A stretch of 64,000 nucleotides of DNA from Streptomyces solicavernae (GTDB taxonomy: Bacteria; Actinomycetota; Actinomycetes; Streptomycetales; Streptomycetaceae). Positions 31,629 through 41,185 of this stretch are shown here, in pieces. Positions within the stretch are counted from its first letter, which is position 1, and every line of letters starts with the position of its first letter. The translations under genes were made by a program, and so were the position numbers. The notes under the pieces were generated by a model. It was not told where the DNA came from. It saw only the letters and a list, made by a program, of their open reading frames with translations, and made no database searches. The stretch spans positions 1 to 64,000 of the forward strand of contig NZ_JASCIR010000030.1 in NCBI RefSeq assembly GCF_029968095.1, read 5' to 3'.

Positions 31629-31705
31629 TGGAGCCGCCTTCGGGATTCGAACCCGAGACCTACGCATTACGAGTGCGTTGCTCTGGCCATCTGAGCTAAG
31701 GCGGC
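31629..31705 (-). tRNA. tRNA-Thr (anticodon CGU)
   Basis: On the minus strand GCCGCCTTAGCTCAGATGG opens a complete cloverleaf: D arm AGCTCAGATGGCCAGAGCA, anticodon stem-loop ACGCACTCGTAATGCGT with CGT anticodon, TPsiC arm CTCGGGTTCGAATCCCGAA, 7-bp acceptor stem and encoded CCA. It reads ACG codons. It marks the border between a variable region to the left and a conserved core block to the right. There is no sign of an integrase. Confidence 0.95.
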
Positions 31706-31878
31706 AGGCTGCGGGAGTGAGGTCTCCTCCCGTGGGAAGAGGTTCGCATCAGCAGCGGCGCCAAGTCTACAGGGTTGAAACGGGTGCCCATGACCACCCC
31801 CGGCCGGGGCCACGGCCAGGGGCTCGGCCGGGCCCCGGCGCCGCCTCGCCGGGGCTCATCGGGGCTCATAGGGGCCCA

Positions 31879-33426
31879 TCAGCACTTCTTCGCGTCCGCC
31901 GGCACCTTCCCCTCCAGGAGGTAGCGGTTGATCGCCGAGTCGATGCAGGTGCTGCCGCGGCCGTACGCCGTGTGGCCGTCGCCGTCGTACGTGAGGAGGG
32001 TGCCCGTGTCCAGCTGGTCGGCGAGGGCCTCGGCCCACTTGTACGGGGTGGCCGGGTCGCGGGTCGTGCCGACCACCAGCAGCGGGGCGGCGCCCTCGGC
32101 GTGGATCTCGTGCGGTTCGCCGGTGGCGCGGACGGGCCAGTACGCGCAGTTCAGCGAGGCCCAGGCGAGGCCCTCGCCGAAGACCGGGGAGGCCTTCTCG
32201 AACTCCGGCAGGGCCTTTTCCACCTCCTCCGGCGACGTGAACGCGGGCGGCAGGTCGAGGCAGTTCACGGCTGCGTTGGCGAACATCAGGTTCCCGTACG
32301 TCCCGTCGCCGTCCCGCTCGTAGTAGCTGTCGGCGAGGAACAGCAGGCCCGCGCCGTCCTTGTCCTCGATGGCCGTCGCGAGACCGTCGCGCAGCTGGGA
32401 CCAGGCCGCCTCGTCGTACATCGCGGCGATCACCCCGGTCGTGGCGAGGGATTCGCCGAGCTCGCGGCCCATGCCGGTCGGGATGGGCTTCTTGTCCAGG
32501 GAGCGGAAGAATTCCTTCAGGCGCTCACCGGCCTCCTCGGGTGTGCCGGTGCCGAGCGGGCAGTCCTTGCGGCGCACGCAGTCCTCGGCGAAGGACCGGA
32601 ACGCCGTCCCGAAGCCCTCCGTCTGCTCCAGGTTCATCTGCCGCGCGGGCAGCGACGGGTCCATCGCCCCGTCGAGGACGAGCCGCCCGGTCCGCGTCGG
32701 GTAGAGGCTCGCGTACGTCGCACCCAGGAACGTTCCGTACGACGCGCCCACGTAGTGGAGCTTCTTGTCGCCGAGCACCGCGCGCAGCACGTCCATGTCG
32801 CGGGCCGCGGCGACCGTCGAGACATGCGGAAGCACCTCGCCGGACTTCTGCTCGCAGCCCTGCGCGAACTTTTTGTACGCGGCGACGAGCAGGTCGGTCT
32901 CCGCCTGGTCGTCGGGCGTGGTGTCAGTCTCCGTGTACGCGTCCATCGCCTTGCCGTCGAGGCATTCGACGGGCTCGCTGCGGGCCACGCCGCGCGGGTC
33001 GACCGCCACCATGTCGTAGCGGGCGCGGACCGGCTCCGGGTACCCGATGGCCGCGTACGACTGCAGGTACTCGATGGCCGAGCCGCCCGGGCCGCCCGGG
33101 TTGACCAGCAGGGAGCCGAGCCGCTTGCCGGGGCCCGTGGCCTTCTTGCGGGCGACGGCGAGCTTGATGTCCCCCTCCTGCGGCTTCTCGTAGTCGAGCG
33201 GGGCCTTCATCGACGCGCACTGGAAGCCCGGCACACCGCAGTCGCGCCAGCTCAACTTCTGGTCGTAGTAGGGCTGGAGCTCCTTCGGCGTCTGCGTCGG
33301 GAGCGCGGCCTCCGTGTCGTCGGACGGCGTGCTTCCGGAACTCCCGGACGAGCAGCCCGAGACCAGCAGGGCGACGACCGTGAGGAGCGAGCCGCCTGCG
33401 CGGATGATGCGGAGCCTGGTTCCCAT
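31879..33426 (-). CDS. Secreted tripeptidyl aminopeptidase-like alpha/beta hydrolase (lipoprotein)
   Basis: A 515-residue protein with a lipoprotein signal (MGTRLRIIRAGGSLLTVVALLVSGCSS). The mature enzyme shows oxyanion-loop NPGGPGGSAIEYL, nucleophile VGASYGTFLG (Ser), Asp in TTRDPATPY and His in YDGDGHTAYG, with the TAP-like C-terminal domain. In Streptomyces such proteins are tripeptidyl- or prolyl-aminopeptidases acting outside the cell. The start is ATG 33426 rather than an upstream frame because it begins the signal peptide. It is followed downstream by the tRNA and preceded 72 bp upstream by holB on the same strand. Confidence 0.92.
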   Translation of the reverse strand: MGTRLRIIRAGGSLLTVVALLVSGCSSGSSGSTPSDDTEAALPTQTPKELQPYYDQKLSWRDCGVPGFQCASMKAPLDYEKPQEGDIKLAVARKKATGPGKRLGSLLVNPGGPGGSAIEYLQSYAAIGYPEPVRARYDMVAVDPRGVARSEPVECLDGKAMDAYTETDTTPDDQAETDLLVAAYKKFAQGCEQKSGEVLPHVSTVAAARDMDVLRAVLGDKKLHYVGASYGTFLGATYASLYPTRTGRLVLDGAMDPSLPARQMNLEQTEGFGTAFRSFAEDCVRRKDCPLGTGTPEEAGERLKEFFRSLDKKPIPTGMGRELGESLATTGVIAAMYDEAAWSQLRDGLATAIEDKDGAGLLFLADSYYERDGDGTYGNLMFANAAVNCLDLPPAFTSPEEVEKALPEFEKASPVFGEGLAWASLNCAYWPVRATGEPHEIHAEGAAPLLVVGTTRDPATPYKWAEALADQLDTGTLLTYDGDGHTAYGRGSTCIDSAINRYLLEGKVPADAKKC

Positions 33427-33498
33427 CCGGGGAGCGTATCCGGAGGGTGGTCGGGCACGCACATTCCGTGGTCGCATCCAGCTGGCGGGACGCCCGCC

Positions 33499-34704
33499 TC
33501 AGCCGCGTCTGAGCGACACCGCCATCGCCTCCACCGCGAGCAGCGGGGCCACGTTCCGGTCAAGTGCCGTACGGCAGGCGGCGATCGACTCGATGCGGCG
33601 CAGCGTGGTCTCCGGCGAGCTGCTGTGCGCGATCCGGTCGAGGGCGTCGCTCACCTCGGTGTTGGCGAGGGCCACCTGGGAGCCGAGCTGCAGCGCGAGG
33701 ACGTCGCGGTAGAAGGCCGTGAGGTCGACCAGGGCGAGGTCCAGGCTGTCGCGCTGCGTGCGCGTTCTGCGGCGCTTCTGCTTGTCCTCCAGGTCCTTCA
33801 TCACGCCCGCCGTGCCGCGCGGCATGCGGCCGCCCTGTGCCGCGCCGAGCGCCGCCTTCAGCTCCTCGGTCTCCTTGGCGTCGACCTCCTCGGCGACCTG
33901 CTTGGCGTCCTCCGCCGCAGCGTCGATCAGCTCCTGCGCCGCTCTCAGGCAGCCGCCGATCTCCTCCACGCGCATCGGCAGCTTCAGGACGGCCGCCCTG
34001 CGCGCGCGGGCCCGCTCGTCGGTGGCGAGGCGGCGGGCCCGGTCGATGTGGCCCTGGGTGGCGCGAGCGGCGGCGGCCGCGACGTCCGGCTCGATGCCGT
34101 CCCTGCGGACCAGCAGGTCGGCGACCGCCTCCACCGAGGGCGTACGCAGCGTCAGGTGGCGGCAGCGGGAGCGGATCGTGGGCAGCACGTCCTCCAGGGA
34201 GGGCGCGCAGAGCAGCCAGACCGTGCGGGGGGCGGGCTCCTCCACGGCCTTCAGGAGGACGTTGCCCGCGCCTTCGGTGAGGCGGTCGGCGTCCTCCAGG
34301 ACGATGACCTGCCAGCGGCCGCCGGCGGGCGAGAGCTGCGCCCGGCGGACGAGCTCGCGCGTCTCCTTCACGCCGATGCTGAGCAGGTCCGTGCGCACGA
34401 CCTCCACGTCCGCGTGCGTACCGACCAGGGAGGTGTGGCAGCCGTCGCAGAAGCCGCAGCCCGGGGTTCCGCCGAGGGCGCGGTCCGGGCTGACGCACTG
34501 GAGGGCGGCGGCGAAGGCGCGCGCGGCGGTGGCGCGGCCCGAGCCGGGCGGGCCGGTGAACAGCCAGGCGTGCGTCATCTTGGAGGCGTCGGCCACCGTC
34601 TCGCCGGTGGCCTCGGCGGTCACCAGGGCGTCGGCGTCCCGGGCGGCGGCGTCGAGCTGCGCCGCGACGCGCTCCTGTCCGACCAGGTCGTCCCATACGG
34701 GCAT
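33499..34704 (-). CDS. holB: DNA polymerase III, delta' subunit
   Basis: A 401-residue protein, MPVWDDLVGQERVAAQLDAAA. It has the AAA+ clamp-loader layout: P-loop-like GPPGSGRAT, zinc-ribbon-type CVSPDRALGGTPGCGFCDGCH, VIVLEDADRLTEGAGNVLLKAVEEPAPRTVWLL and sensor motif SRCRHLTLRTPS. The delta' subunit helps open and load the sliding clamp. The C-terminal region carries a charged stretch (EDAKQVAEEVDAKETEELKAALGAA). A start upstream of the ATG at 34704 would add 22 unlikely residues. It is downstream of, and on the same strand as, the thymidylate kinase fusion. Confidence 0.95.
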   Translation of the reverse strand: MPVWDDLVGQERVAAQLDAAARDADALVTAEATGETVADASKMTHAWLFTGPPGSGRATAARAFAAALQCVSPDRALGGTPGCGFCDGCHTSLVGTHADVEVVRTDLLSIGVKETRELVRRAQLSPAGGRWQVIVLEDADRLTEGAGNVLLKAVEEPAPRTVWLLCAPSLEDVLPTIRSRCRHLTLRTPSVEAVADLLVRRDGIEPDVAAAAARATQGHIDRARRLATDERARARRAAVLKLPMRVEEIGGCLRAAQELIDAAAEDAKQVAEEVDAKETEELKAALGAAQGGRMPRGTAGVMKDLEDKQKRRRTRTQRDSLDLALVDLTAFYRDVLALQLGSQVALANTEVSDALDRIAHSSSPETTLRRIESIAACRTALDRNVAPLLAVEAMAVSLRRG

Positions 34705-34856
34705 GGCGCCCCCCTTGCCTTTCCTGCTGCCTGACCCTGCGACGTCCATTGTGGAGCAGAGGTCTGACAATCGAGCCCGAGCCCGGCCCGGCCCCGCCTA
34801 CACGGAAGGGCGGCAGGCGCACGTACGCGCCCACCGCCCCTCACCGGAGACTCCGG

Positions 34857-37800
34857 TCACCGCCGCCCTCGGCGCTTCCCGCCCCGTCCCTCGCCGTCGT
34901 CCTCCCGCGGGCCGAGCAGCTCGTCCGCCAGCGTCGGCAGGTCGTCGAGCGGGGTCTCCTCCGCCCAGTCCGGCCGGGGGCGGGCGGCGCGCGGCGGGAG
35001 CGCGTTCGGATCGACCTGCGGGAGCTCGGCGGTGCGCTCGTTGTCCGAGCCGGCGGACGGCCCGGGCTGCTCGTCGCGGAAGATGCCGTGCGGCGCGCGG
35101 TCCGCCGGGGCGTCGGCCGGGTGGGCGTCCCGCACCCGAGGCATCACGGTCGTCTCGTCGGCTGCGCCCTGCGGGGCCGACGGCTGGGGTTGCGGGGCCG
35201 ACGGCTGGGGCTGGGGCTGCGGCAGGACGGCGGTCTCCTCGGAGTCGGCGCCGCCGGCCACCGGAAGGACCGTGGTCGCGTCGGAGTCCGCGTCCGCGGC
35301 GGTCCCGCCGGACGACTGCGGCCGGACGATCGGCGTCTGCAGCGTGGCCTCGTTGTCGGAGGCGGTGCCGGACGCGGAGCCGGTGCCTGTGCCGGAGGCG
35401 AAGCCGGTGCCTGTGCCGGAGGCGGAGTTGGCGGGGCTGCCGAAACCGGAGGTCGTACCCGCGTCGCGCTGCGGCCCCTGCGCCTGCCCCTGCCCCTGCC
35501 CCTGCGCCGAACCCGAAGGGCCGGACGCCGTCGCCCGGCGGGCCTCCTCCGCGCGGAGCAGCGCCTCCTCGGCCTTGCGCTGCTTGTCCAGGCGGCGCTC
35601 CTCGGCCTCGGCGCGCAGCCGGGCCTCCTCCTCGGCCTGAGTGCGGCGGCGCTCCTCCTCGGCGGCCCGCACCTTCTCCTCGGCCTCGCGGCGCTTGCGC
35701 TCCTCCTCGGCGAGGCGGCGGGCCTCCTCGGCGCGCTGCCTGGCCTCCTCGGCCTGGCGCTCGGCCTCGCGTCGGCGGGCCTCCTCCAGCTCGCGCCGCT
35801 TGCGCTCCTCCTCCTCGGCGCGCAGCTTGGCCAGCTGCTCCTGCCGCTCGCGCTCCAGACGCTCTTCCTCGGCCTTGCGCGCGGCCTCTTCCTCGGCCTT
35901 GCGCCGGGCCTCCTCCTCGGCCGCCTTACGGGCCTCCTCCTGCGCCGTCACCTCGGCGTCGGAGAGCGGCAGCATCTGGTCGAGACGGTGGCGTACGACG
36001 GTGGTGACCGCCTCCGGCTCCTGGCCCGCGTCCACCACCAGGTAGCGGCCCGGGTCGGCGGCGGCGAGCGTGAGGAAACCGGAGCGCACGCGCGCGTGGA
36101 ACTCGGCGGGCTCCGACTCCAGGCGGTCGGGGGCCTCGGTGAACCGTTCCCGCGCGGTCTGAGGGGAGACGTCGAGCAGCACGGTCAGATGCGGTACGAG
36201 TCCGTCCGTGGCCCAGCGCGAGATGCGGGCGATCTCGGTCGGCGAGAGGTCGCGCCCGGCGCCCTGGTAGGCGACCGACGAGTCGATGTACCGGTCGGTG
36301 ATCACGACGGCGCCGCGCTCCAGGGCGGGCCGTACGACCGTGTCGACGTGCTCCGCGCGGTCAGCGGCGTACAGCAGGGCCTCCGCGCGGTGCGAGAGCC
36401 CGGCCGAGGAGACGTCGAGCAGGATCGAGCGGAGCCGCTTGCCGACCGGGGTCGCGCCGGGCTCGCGCGTGAGGACGACCTCGTGGCCCTTGGCCCTGAT
36501 CCACTCGGCGAGCGCTTCGGCCTGCGTGGACTTGCCCGCGCCGTCGCCGCCCTCCAGGGCGATGAAGAAGCCGGTGCGCGCGGGCGCCTGCTCGGGCTCG
36601 GCACCGCGCAGCGCCTCACCGAGGTCGCGCCGCAGCGGCACCCCGGAGCGGTCGTCGGTCTTGGCGAGGACCAGGGCAGCGACGGGCAGCAGCAGCGCAC
36701 CGGCCAGCATCATGGTGAACGCGGCCCCGCCGTGCGCGAACACGAACTTGCCGCTCTCCAGCCGGTGCGGCCCGATCACCGCGGCGAGCAGCGGTGCGGA
36801 GAGCGCCCCGAGCGCGACCAGGACCCGTACGACCGCCTGCAGATGTTCGGTGGTCCGCGCGCGGCGGTGGTCCTCGACCTCCAGGTCGAGCAGCGCGTGC
36901 CCGGTGTGGGCGGCGACCCCGGCCGCGTACCCGGAGAGTGTCACGAGCAGCAGGACCGTGGTGGAGTCGGGGACCAGGCCGGCCGCGAGCAGGCCGATGC
37001 CCGTCACCGCGACGGCGAGCGCGAGCAGCCGGCGGCGCGACAGGGCGGGCAGCACGGACCGCGCGGAGCGGATGCCGACGACGGTGGCGCCGGTCAGGCC
37101 GGCCACGAACAGGCCGAAGAGCACAGGACCGCCGTCCAGGTCCACGGCGTGCAGCACGGCCACGGCGACGGCGGCCGCGATCGCGCCGGCGACCGCCGCG
37201 CAGGCGAGCACGAGCAGCGGGGCGGCGTTGGTGCGGCCCTTGTCCACACCGGAGGCGGTCTTCGGGCGGCGCAGCCCCTCCAACGGCGAACGGGCGCGCG
37301 GTGTCTGCGCGTCGGGCAGCTCCAGGAAGTACACGACGGAGAGCGAGGCGGCGAACAGCCCGGCCGCGACGTACGACGCGAGCGCGACCTGGTGCAGCGC
37401 GAACCAGTCGATCCCGGCGCCGAGCAGGTTGCCGATCAGCGTGACGGCGAGCAGGGCGAGCGCGGCGAGCGGCAGCGCGATGAAACCGGTGCGCAGGGAG
37501 AGTCGGCGCAGCGCCTCCAGGTGGTCCGGCAGCGGCCGCACCGTGGCGCCCTCGGGCGGCGGCGCGGGCAGCAGGGCGGGCGCGGCGCTCTCCCGGGACA
37601 CGGCCCAGAATCGCTCGGCGACACCGATGACGAAGCCGCTGACCAGCAGCGCGGCCAGGGCGTTGTCGGGCGTCCAGTCGATCCACAGCGGCGCGATGAT
37701 CAGCAGCGCGGCGCGCAGGCCGTCGGCCACGATCATCGTCCAGCGGCGGTCGAGCGGACCGCCCGCCCGGCGCCCGCCACCACTCTTGTTCGAACTCGCT

Positions 37801-38144
37801 GCGCTCCCCCCGGATCCTGACGTCAGCGAGGTGAGCGGGCCGAGCAGCACCGCTCCGAACAGCAGCGTGGCGAGGACGCGCACGCCGAAGACCGCCGCGA
37901 CGGCGAAGGCCGCCCCGCGGTAGCCGCTCCCGAACGCGCCTTCCGCGACCGCCGCCTGAAGTGCCAGGACGACGAGGACGAGAAGCGCGAGTGCGTCGCC
38001 GACACTGCCCACGAGGTGTGCGCTCCACAGCCGCTTGAGCGGCGGGTTGCGCAGGAGTGCGCGGACGGCGCGTTCCCGGGAGTCGGCGACCAGGGCGTCG
38101 TCGGGGTCGTGGCTCACGACCGTTGGCTGCTCGGCACGCGTCAT
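34857..38144 (-). CDS. tmk: Thymidylate kinase fused to an MFS-like membrane domain and a charged tail
   Basis: A 1095-residue protein. Residues about 25-450 form a transporter-like membrane domain (about 12 helices; GSVGDALALLVLVVLALQAAV, AGLTGATVVGIRSARSV). From about 520 to 725 there is a complete thymidylate kinase: FIALEGGDGAGKSTQAEAL, LTREPGATPVGKRLR, the DRYIDSSVAYQGAGR lid and LDVSPQTARERF. Residues about 730-880 are a long Glu/Arg/Ala coiled coil, and the rest is Pro/Ser/Thr-rich. The kinase makes dTDP from dTMP. The fusion is the streptomycete form; the role of the membrane half is unknown. The only other complete dNMP kinase would have to be elsewhere. Confidence 0.92.
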   Translation of the reverse strand: MTRAEQPTVVSHDPDDALVADSRERAVRALLRNPPLKRLWSAHLVGSVGDALALLVLVVLALQAAVAEGAFGSGYRGAAFAVAAVFGVRVLATLLFGAVLLGPLTSLTSGSGGSAASSNKSGGGRRAGGPLDRRWTMIVADGLRAALLIIAPLWIDWTPDNALAALLVSGFVIGVAERFWAVSRESAAPALLPAPPPEGATVRPLPDHLEALRRLSLRTGFIALPLAALALLAVTLIGNLLGAGIDWFALHQVALASYVAAGLFAASLSVVYFLELPDAQTPRARSPLEGLRRPKTASGVDKGRTNAAPLLVLACAAVAGAIAAAVAVAVLHAVDLDGGPVLFGLFVAGLTGATVVGIRSARSVLPALSRRRLLALAVAVTGIGLLAAGLVPDSTTVLLLVTLSGYAAGVAAHTGHALLDLEVEDHRRARTTEHLQAVVRVLVALGALSAPLLAAVIGPHRLESGKFVFAHGGAAFTMMLAGALLLPVAALVLAKTDDRSGVPLRRDLGEALRGAEPEQAPARTGFFIALEGGDGAGKSTQAEALAEWIRAKGHEVVLTREPGATPVGKRLRSILLDVSSAGLSHRAEALLYAADRAEHVDTVVRPALERGAVVITDRYIDSSVAYQGAGRDLSPTEIARISRWATDGLVPHLTVLLDVSPQTARERFTEAPDRLESEPAEFHARVRSGFLTLAAADPGRYLVVDAGQEPEAVTTVVRHRLDQMLPLSDAEVTAQEEARKAAEEEARRKAEEEAARKAEEERLERERQEQLAKLRAEEEERKRRELEEARRREAERQAEEARQRAEEARRLAEEERKRREAEEKVRAAEEERRRTQAEEEARLRAEAEERRLDKQRKAEEALLRAEEARRATASGPSGSAQGQGQGQAQGPQRDAGTTSGFGSPANSASGTGTGFASGTGTGSASGTASDNEATLQTPIVRPQSSGGTAADADSDATTVLPVAGGADSEETAVLPQPQPQPSAPQPQPSAPQGAADETTVMPRVRDAHPADAPADRAPHGIFRDEQPGPSAGSDNERTAELPQVDPNALPPRAARPRPDWAEETPLDDLPTLADELLGPREDDGEGRGGKRRGRR

Positions 38145-38238
38145 CCCGTCAGCCTATCGGGAACGACTGACAAACCGGGGGCCCGGCCGAACATACGGCC
38201 GGATGCGATCAAGGCAACACGGCCGCGGAAACGAAGGC

Positions 38239-38267
38239 GGGGCGGACCGAACGAGTCGGTCCGCCCC
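38239..38267 (-). terminator. Terminator of topA
   Basis: GGGGCGGACCGA and TCGGTCCGCCCC form a perfect 12-bp stem with a 5-nt loop, about 30 bp past the topA stop on the minus strand. Confidence 0.8.
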
Positions 38268-38299
38268 TCAGGGTCCGGCCCCCGGAAGGGGCGGTCGCG

Positions 38300-41185
38300 T
38301 CAGTCCTCGGCAGGCACCTTCGCGGACGCGGTCTTCTTCGCTGGGGCCTTCTTCGCGGCGGCGGTCTTGGCCGTGGCCTTCTTCGCCGTCGTTGTCTTCT
38401 TGGCGGCTGTCTTGGCGGCTGTCTTGGCGGTGGTCTTCTTGGCTGCCGTCTTGGTGGCCGTCGTCTTCTTGGCGGCCGTCTTCTTCGCCGCGGTCTTCTT
38501 CGCCGGGGCCTTCTTGGCGGTCTTCTTCTTCGCCGGGCCCTTGGCGCGCTTCTCGGCGAGCAGCTCGAAGCCGCGCTCCGCGGTGATCTCCTCGACGGAG
38601 TCGGCCGCGCGCAGCGTCGCGTTGGTCTCGCCGTCCGTGACGTACGGGCCGAAGCGGCCGTCCTTCACGACCACCGGCTTTCCGCTCACCGGGTCCTCGC
38701 CGAGCTCCTTCAGCGGCGGCTTGGCGGCGGCGCGGCCACGCTGCTTCGGCTTGGAGTAGATCTCCAGGGCCTCTTCGAGCGTGATGGCGAAGAGCTGCTC
38801 CTCGGTCTCCAGGGAGCGGGAGTCGGTGCCCTTCTTCAGGTACGGGCCGTACCGGCCGTTCTGCGCGGTGATCTCCACGCCCTCGGCGTCCGTGCCCACC
38901 ACGCGCGGCAGCGACATCAGCCGCAGGGCGTCGTCCAGCGTGACCGTGTCCAGGGACATCGACTTGAACAGCGACGCCGTGCGCGGCTTGACCGCGTTCT
39001 TGCCGGTCTTCGGGGTGCCCTCGGGGAGGATCTCCGTGACGTAGGGGCCGTAGCGGCCGTCCTTGGCGACGATTTCGTTGCCGCTGTGCGGGTCCGTGCC
39101 GAGCGCGAAGTCGCCGCTGGGCTTGGCGAGCAGCTCCTCGGCGTACGCCACGGTCAGCTCGTCCGGAGCGAGGTCGTCCGGAACGTCCGCGCGCTGGTGG
39201 TTCTCCTCGCCCTTCTCACCGCGCTCGATGTACGGGCCGTACCGCCCGACGCGCAGCAGGATGCCTTCGCCGACCGGGAAGGAGGAGATCTCGCGGGCGT
39301 CGATCGCGCCCAGGTCGGTGACGAGTTCCTTGAGGCCGCCGAGGTGGTCCCCGTCGCCGTTCCCGGCATCGGACGCGGAACCCGCCGCATCGCCCTCGCC
39401 GAAGTAGAACCGCTTCAGCCACGGCACGGCCTGGGCCTCACCGCGCGCGATGCGGTCGAGGTCGTCCTCCATCTTGGCGGTGAAGTCGTAGTCGACCAGC
39501 CGCCCGAAGTGCTTCTCCAGGAGGTTGACCACGGCGAAGGACAGGAAGGACGGGACGAGCGCCGTGCCCTTCTTGAAGACATAGCCGCGGTCGAGGATCG
39601 TGCCGATGATCGACGCGTACGTCGACGGGCGGCCGATCTCGCGCTCTTCGAGCTCCTTGACCAGGCTGGCCTCGGTGTAGCGGGCCGGGGGCTTGGTGGC
39701 GTGGCCGTCGACCGACATGTCGTCGGAGGACAGCGCGTCGCCCTCGCCGACCTGCGGCAGGCGGCGCTCGCGGTCGTCCAGCTCGGCGTTCGGGTCGTCC
39801 GCGCCCTCGACGTACGCCTTGAGGAAGCCGTGGAAGGTGATGGTCTTGCCGGAGGCGCTGAACTCGGCGTCGCGGCCGTCGGAGGCGGTGCCGCCGATCT
39901 TGACGGTGACGCTGTTGCCGGTCGCGTCCTTCATCTGGGAGGCGACGGTCCGCTTCCAGATGAGCTCGTAGAGCCGGAACTGGTCACCGGTCAGACCGGT
40001 CTCGGCGGGAGTGCGGAAACGGTCACCCGAGGGACGGATCGCCTCGTGCGCCTCCTGCGCGTTCTTGACCTTTCCGGCGTACGTGCGCGGCTTCTCCGGC
40101 AGGTAGTCGCTGCCGTAGAGCTGCGTGACCTGCGCACGGGCCGCGGACACAGCGGTGTCCGACAGCGTCGTGGAGTCCGTACGCATATAGGTGATGAAGC
40201 CGTTCTCGTACAGCTTCTGCGCGATCTGCATCGTGGCCTTCGCGCCGAAGCCGAGCTTGCGCGACGCCTCCTGCTGCATCGTCGTCGTACGGAACGGGGC
40301 GTACGGCGAGCGGCGGTACGGCTTGGACTCGACCGAGCGGACCGCGAACCGCGCGTTCTCCAGGGCGGCGGCGAGCGCGCGGGCGTTCGCCTCGTCCAGG
40401 TGCAGGGTGTCGGACTTGAGCTGCCCGACGGAGTTGAAGTCGCGGCCCTGCGCGATGCGCTTGCCGTCGACGGTGGTCAGCTTGGCGACGAGATGCGAGG
40501 GGTCGCTCTTGTCGCCCGCGCGGCCGGTGCCGAAGGTGCCCGTCAGGTCCCAGTACTCGGCGGAGCGGAAGGCGATGCGCTCGCGCTCCCGCTCGACGAC
40601 GAGACGGGTGGCGACGGACTGCACACGGCCCGCCGAGAGCCGCGGCATGACCTTCTTCCAGAGGACCGGCGAGACCTCGTAGCCGTAGAGGCGGTCGAGG
40701 ATGCGGCGGGTCTCCTGGGCGTCGACCATGCGCTTGTTGAGGTCGCGGGGGCTGGCGACCGCCTCCTGGATCGCGGCCTTGGTGATCTCGTGGAACACCA
40801 TGCGCTTGACCGGGACCTTGGGCTTGAGCACTTCGAGGAGGTGCCACGCGATGGCTTCGCCCTCGCGGTCCTCATCGGTGGCGAGGAAGAGTTCGTCGGA
40901 CTCCTTGAGGAGGTCCTTGAGCTTCTTGACCTGCGCCTTCTTGTCGGCGTTGACGACGTAGATCGGCTGGAAGTCGTGCTCGACGTCCACGCCGAGGCGG
41001 CGCACCTCACCCGTGTACTTGTCGGGGACTTCTGCGGCGCCGTTGGGGAGGTCGCGGATGTGCCCGACGCTCGCTTCGACGACATAACCAGGGCCGAGGT
41101 AGCCCTTGATCGTCTTCGCCTTGGCAGGCGACTCGACGATGACGAGTCGGCGGCCGCCGTGTGCGGTCTCGCTGGTCGGGGACAA
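38300..41185 (-). CDS. topA: DNA topoisomerase I
   Basis: A 961-residue type IA topoisomerase. Toprim domain (about 12-130): LVIVESPAKAKTIKGYLG, ATDEDREGEAIAWHL. The active-site Tyr is in FITYMRTDSTTLS (about 335), followed by the family domains and several GRYGPY zinc-free repeats. The last 80 residues are a Lys/Ala-rich basic tail (AKKTAAKK type), typical of Streptomyces TopA and needed for processivity. It relaxes negative supercoils. The start is TTG 41185, supported by the MSPTSETAHGGRRLVIVESPAK N-terminus and GAGAGAAG upstream. The topA promoter region lies at 41190-41340. Confidence 0.97.
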   Translation of the reverse strand: MSPTSETAHGGRRLVIVESPAKAKTIKGYLGPGYVVEASVGHIRDLPNGAAEVPDKYTGEVRRLGVDVEHDFQPIYVVNADKKAQVKKLKDLLKESDELFLATDEDREGEAIAWHLLEVLKPKVPVKRMVFHEITKAAIQEAVASPRDLNKRMVDAQETRRILDRLYGYEVSPVLWKKVMPRLSAGRVQSVATRLVVERERERIAFRSAEYWDLTGTFGTGRAGDKSDPSHLVAKLTTVDGKRIAQGRDFNSVGQLKSDTLHLDEANARALAAALENARFAVRSVESKPYRRSPYAPFRTTTMQQEASRKLGFGAKATMQIAQKLYENGFITYMRTDSTTLSDTAVSAARAQVTQLYGSDYLPEKPRTYAGKVKNAQEAHEAIRPSGDRFRTPAETGLTGDQFRLYELIWKRTVASQMKDATGNSVTVKIGGTASDGRDAEFSASGKTITFHGFLKAYVEGADDPNAELDDRERRLPQVGEGDALSSDDMSVDGHATKPPARYTEASLVKELEEREIGRPSTYASIIGTILDRGYVFKKGTALVPSFLSFAVVNLLEKHFGRLVDYDFTAKMEDDLDRIARGEAQAVPWLKRFYFGEGDAAGSASDAGNGDGDHLGGLKELVTDLGAIDAREISSFPVGEGILLRVGRYGPYIERGEKGEENHQRADVPDDLAPDELTVAYAEELLAKPSGDFALGTDPHSGNEIVAKDGRYGPYVTEILPEGTPKTGKNAVKPRTASLFKSMSLDTVTLDDALRLMSLPRVVGTDAEGVEITAQNGRYGPYLKKGTDSRSLETEEQLFAITLEEALEIYSKPKQRGRAAAKPPLKELGEDPVSGKPVVVKDGRFGPYVTDGETNATLRAADSVEEITAERGFELLAEKRAKGPAKKKTAKKAPAKKTAAKKTAAKKTTATKTAAKKTTAKTAAKTAAKKTTTAKKATAKTAAAKKAPAKKTASAKVPAED

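Noticed and set aside
28420..31705. Integrative element attached to tRNA-Thr
   Set aside because: A UTRA-type GntR regulator near a tRNA 3' end suggested an AICE, but no integrase, excisionase, replication or transfer gene and no repeated tRNA 3' end could be seen.
31510..34734. Very long plus-strand open frame opposite holB and the secreted peptidase
   Set aside because: Arg/Gly/Ala-rich antisense frame without domains or ribosome site; the minus-strand genes have clear motifs. Long antisense frames are usual at this GC content.
34857..36600. Separate coiled-coil gene downstream of tmk
   Set aside because: The frame is continuous from the kinase domain with no internal ribosome site, so it is the fused tail.
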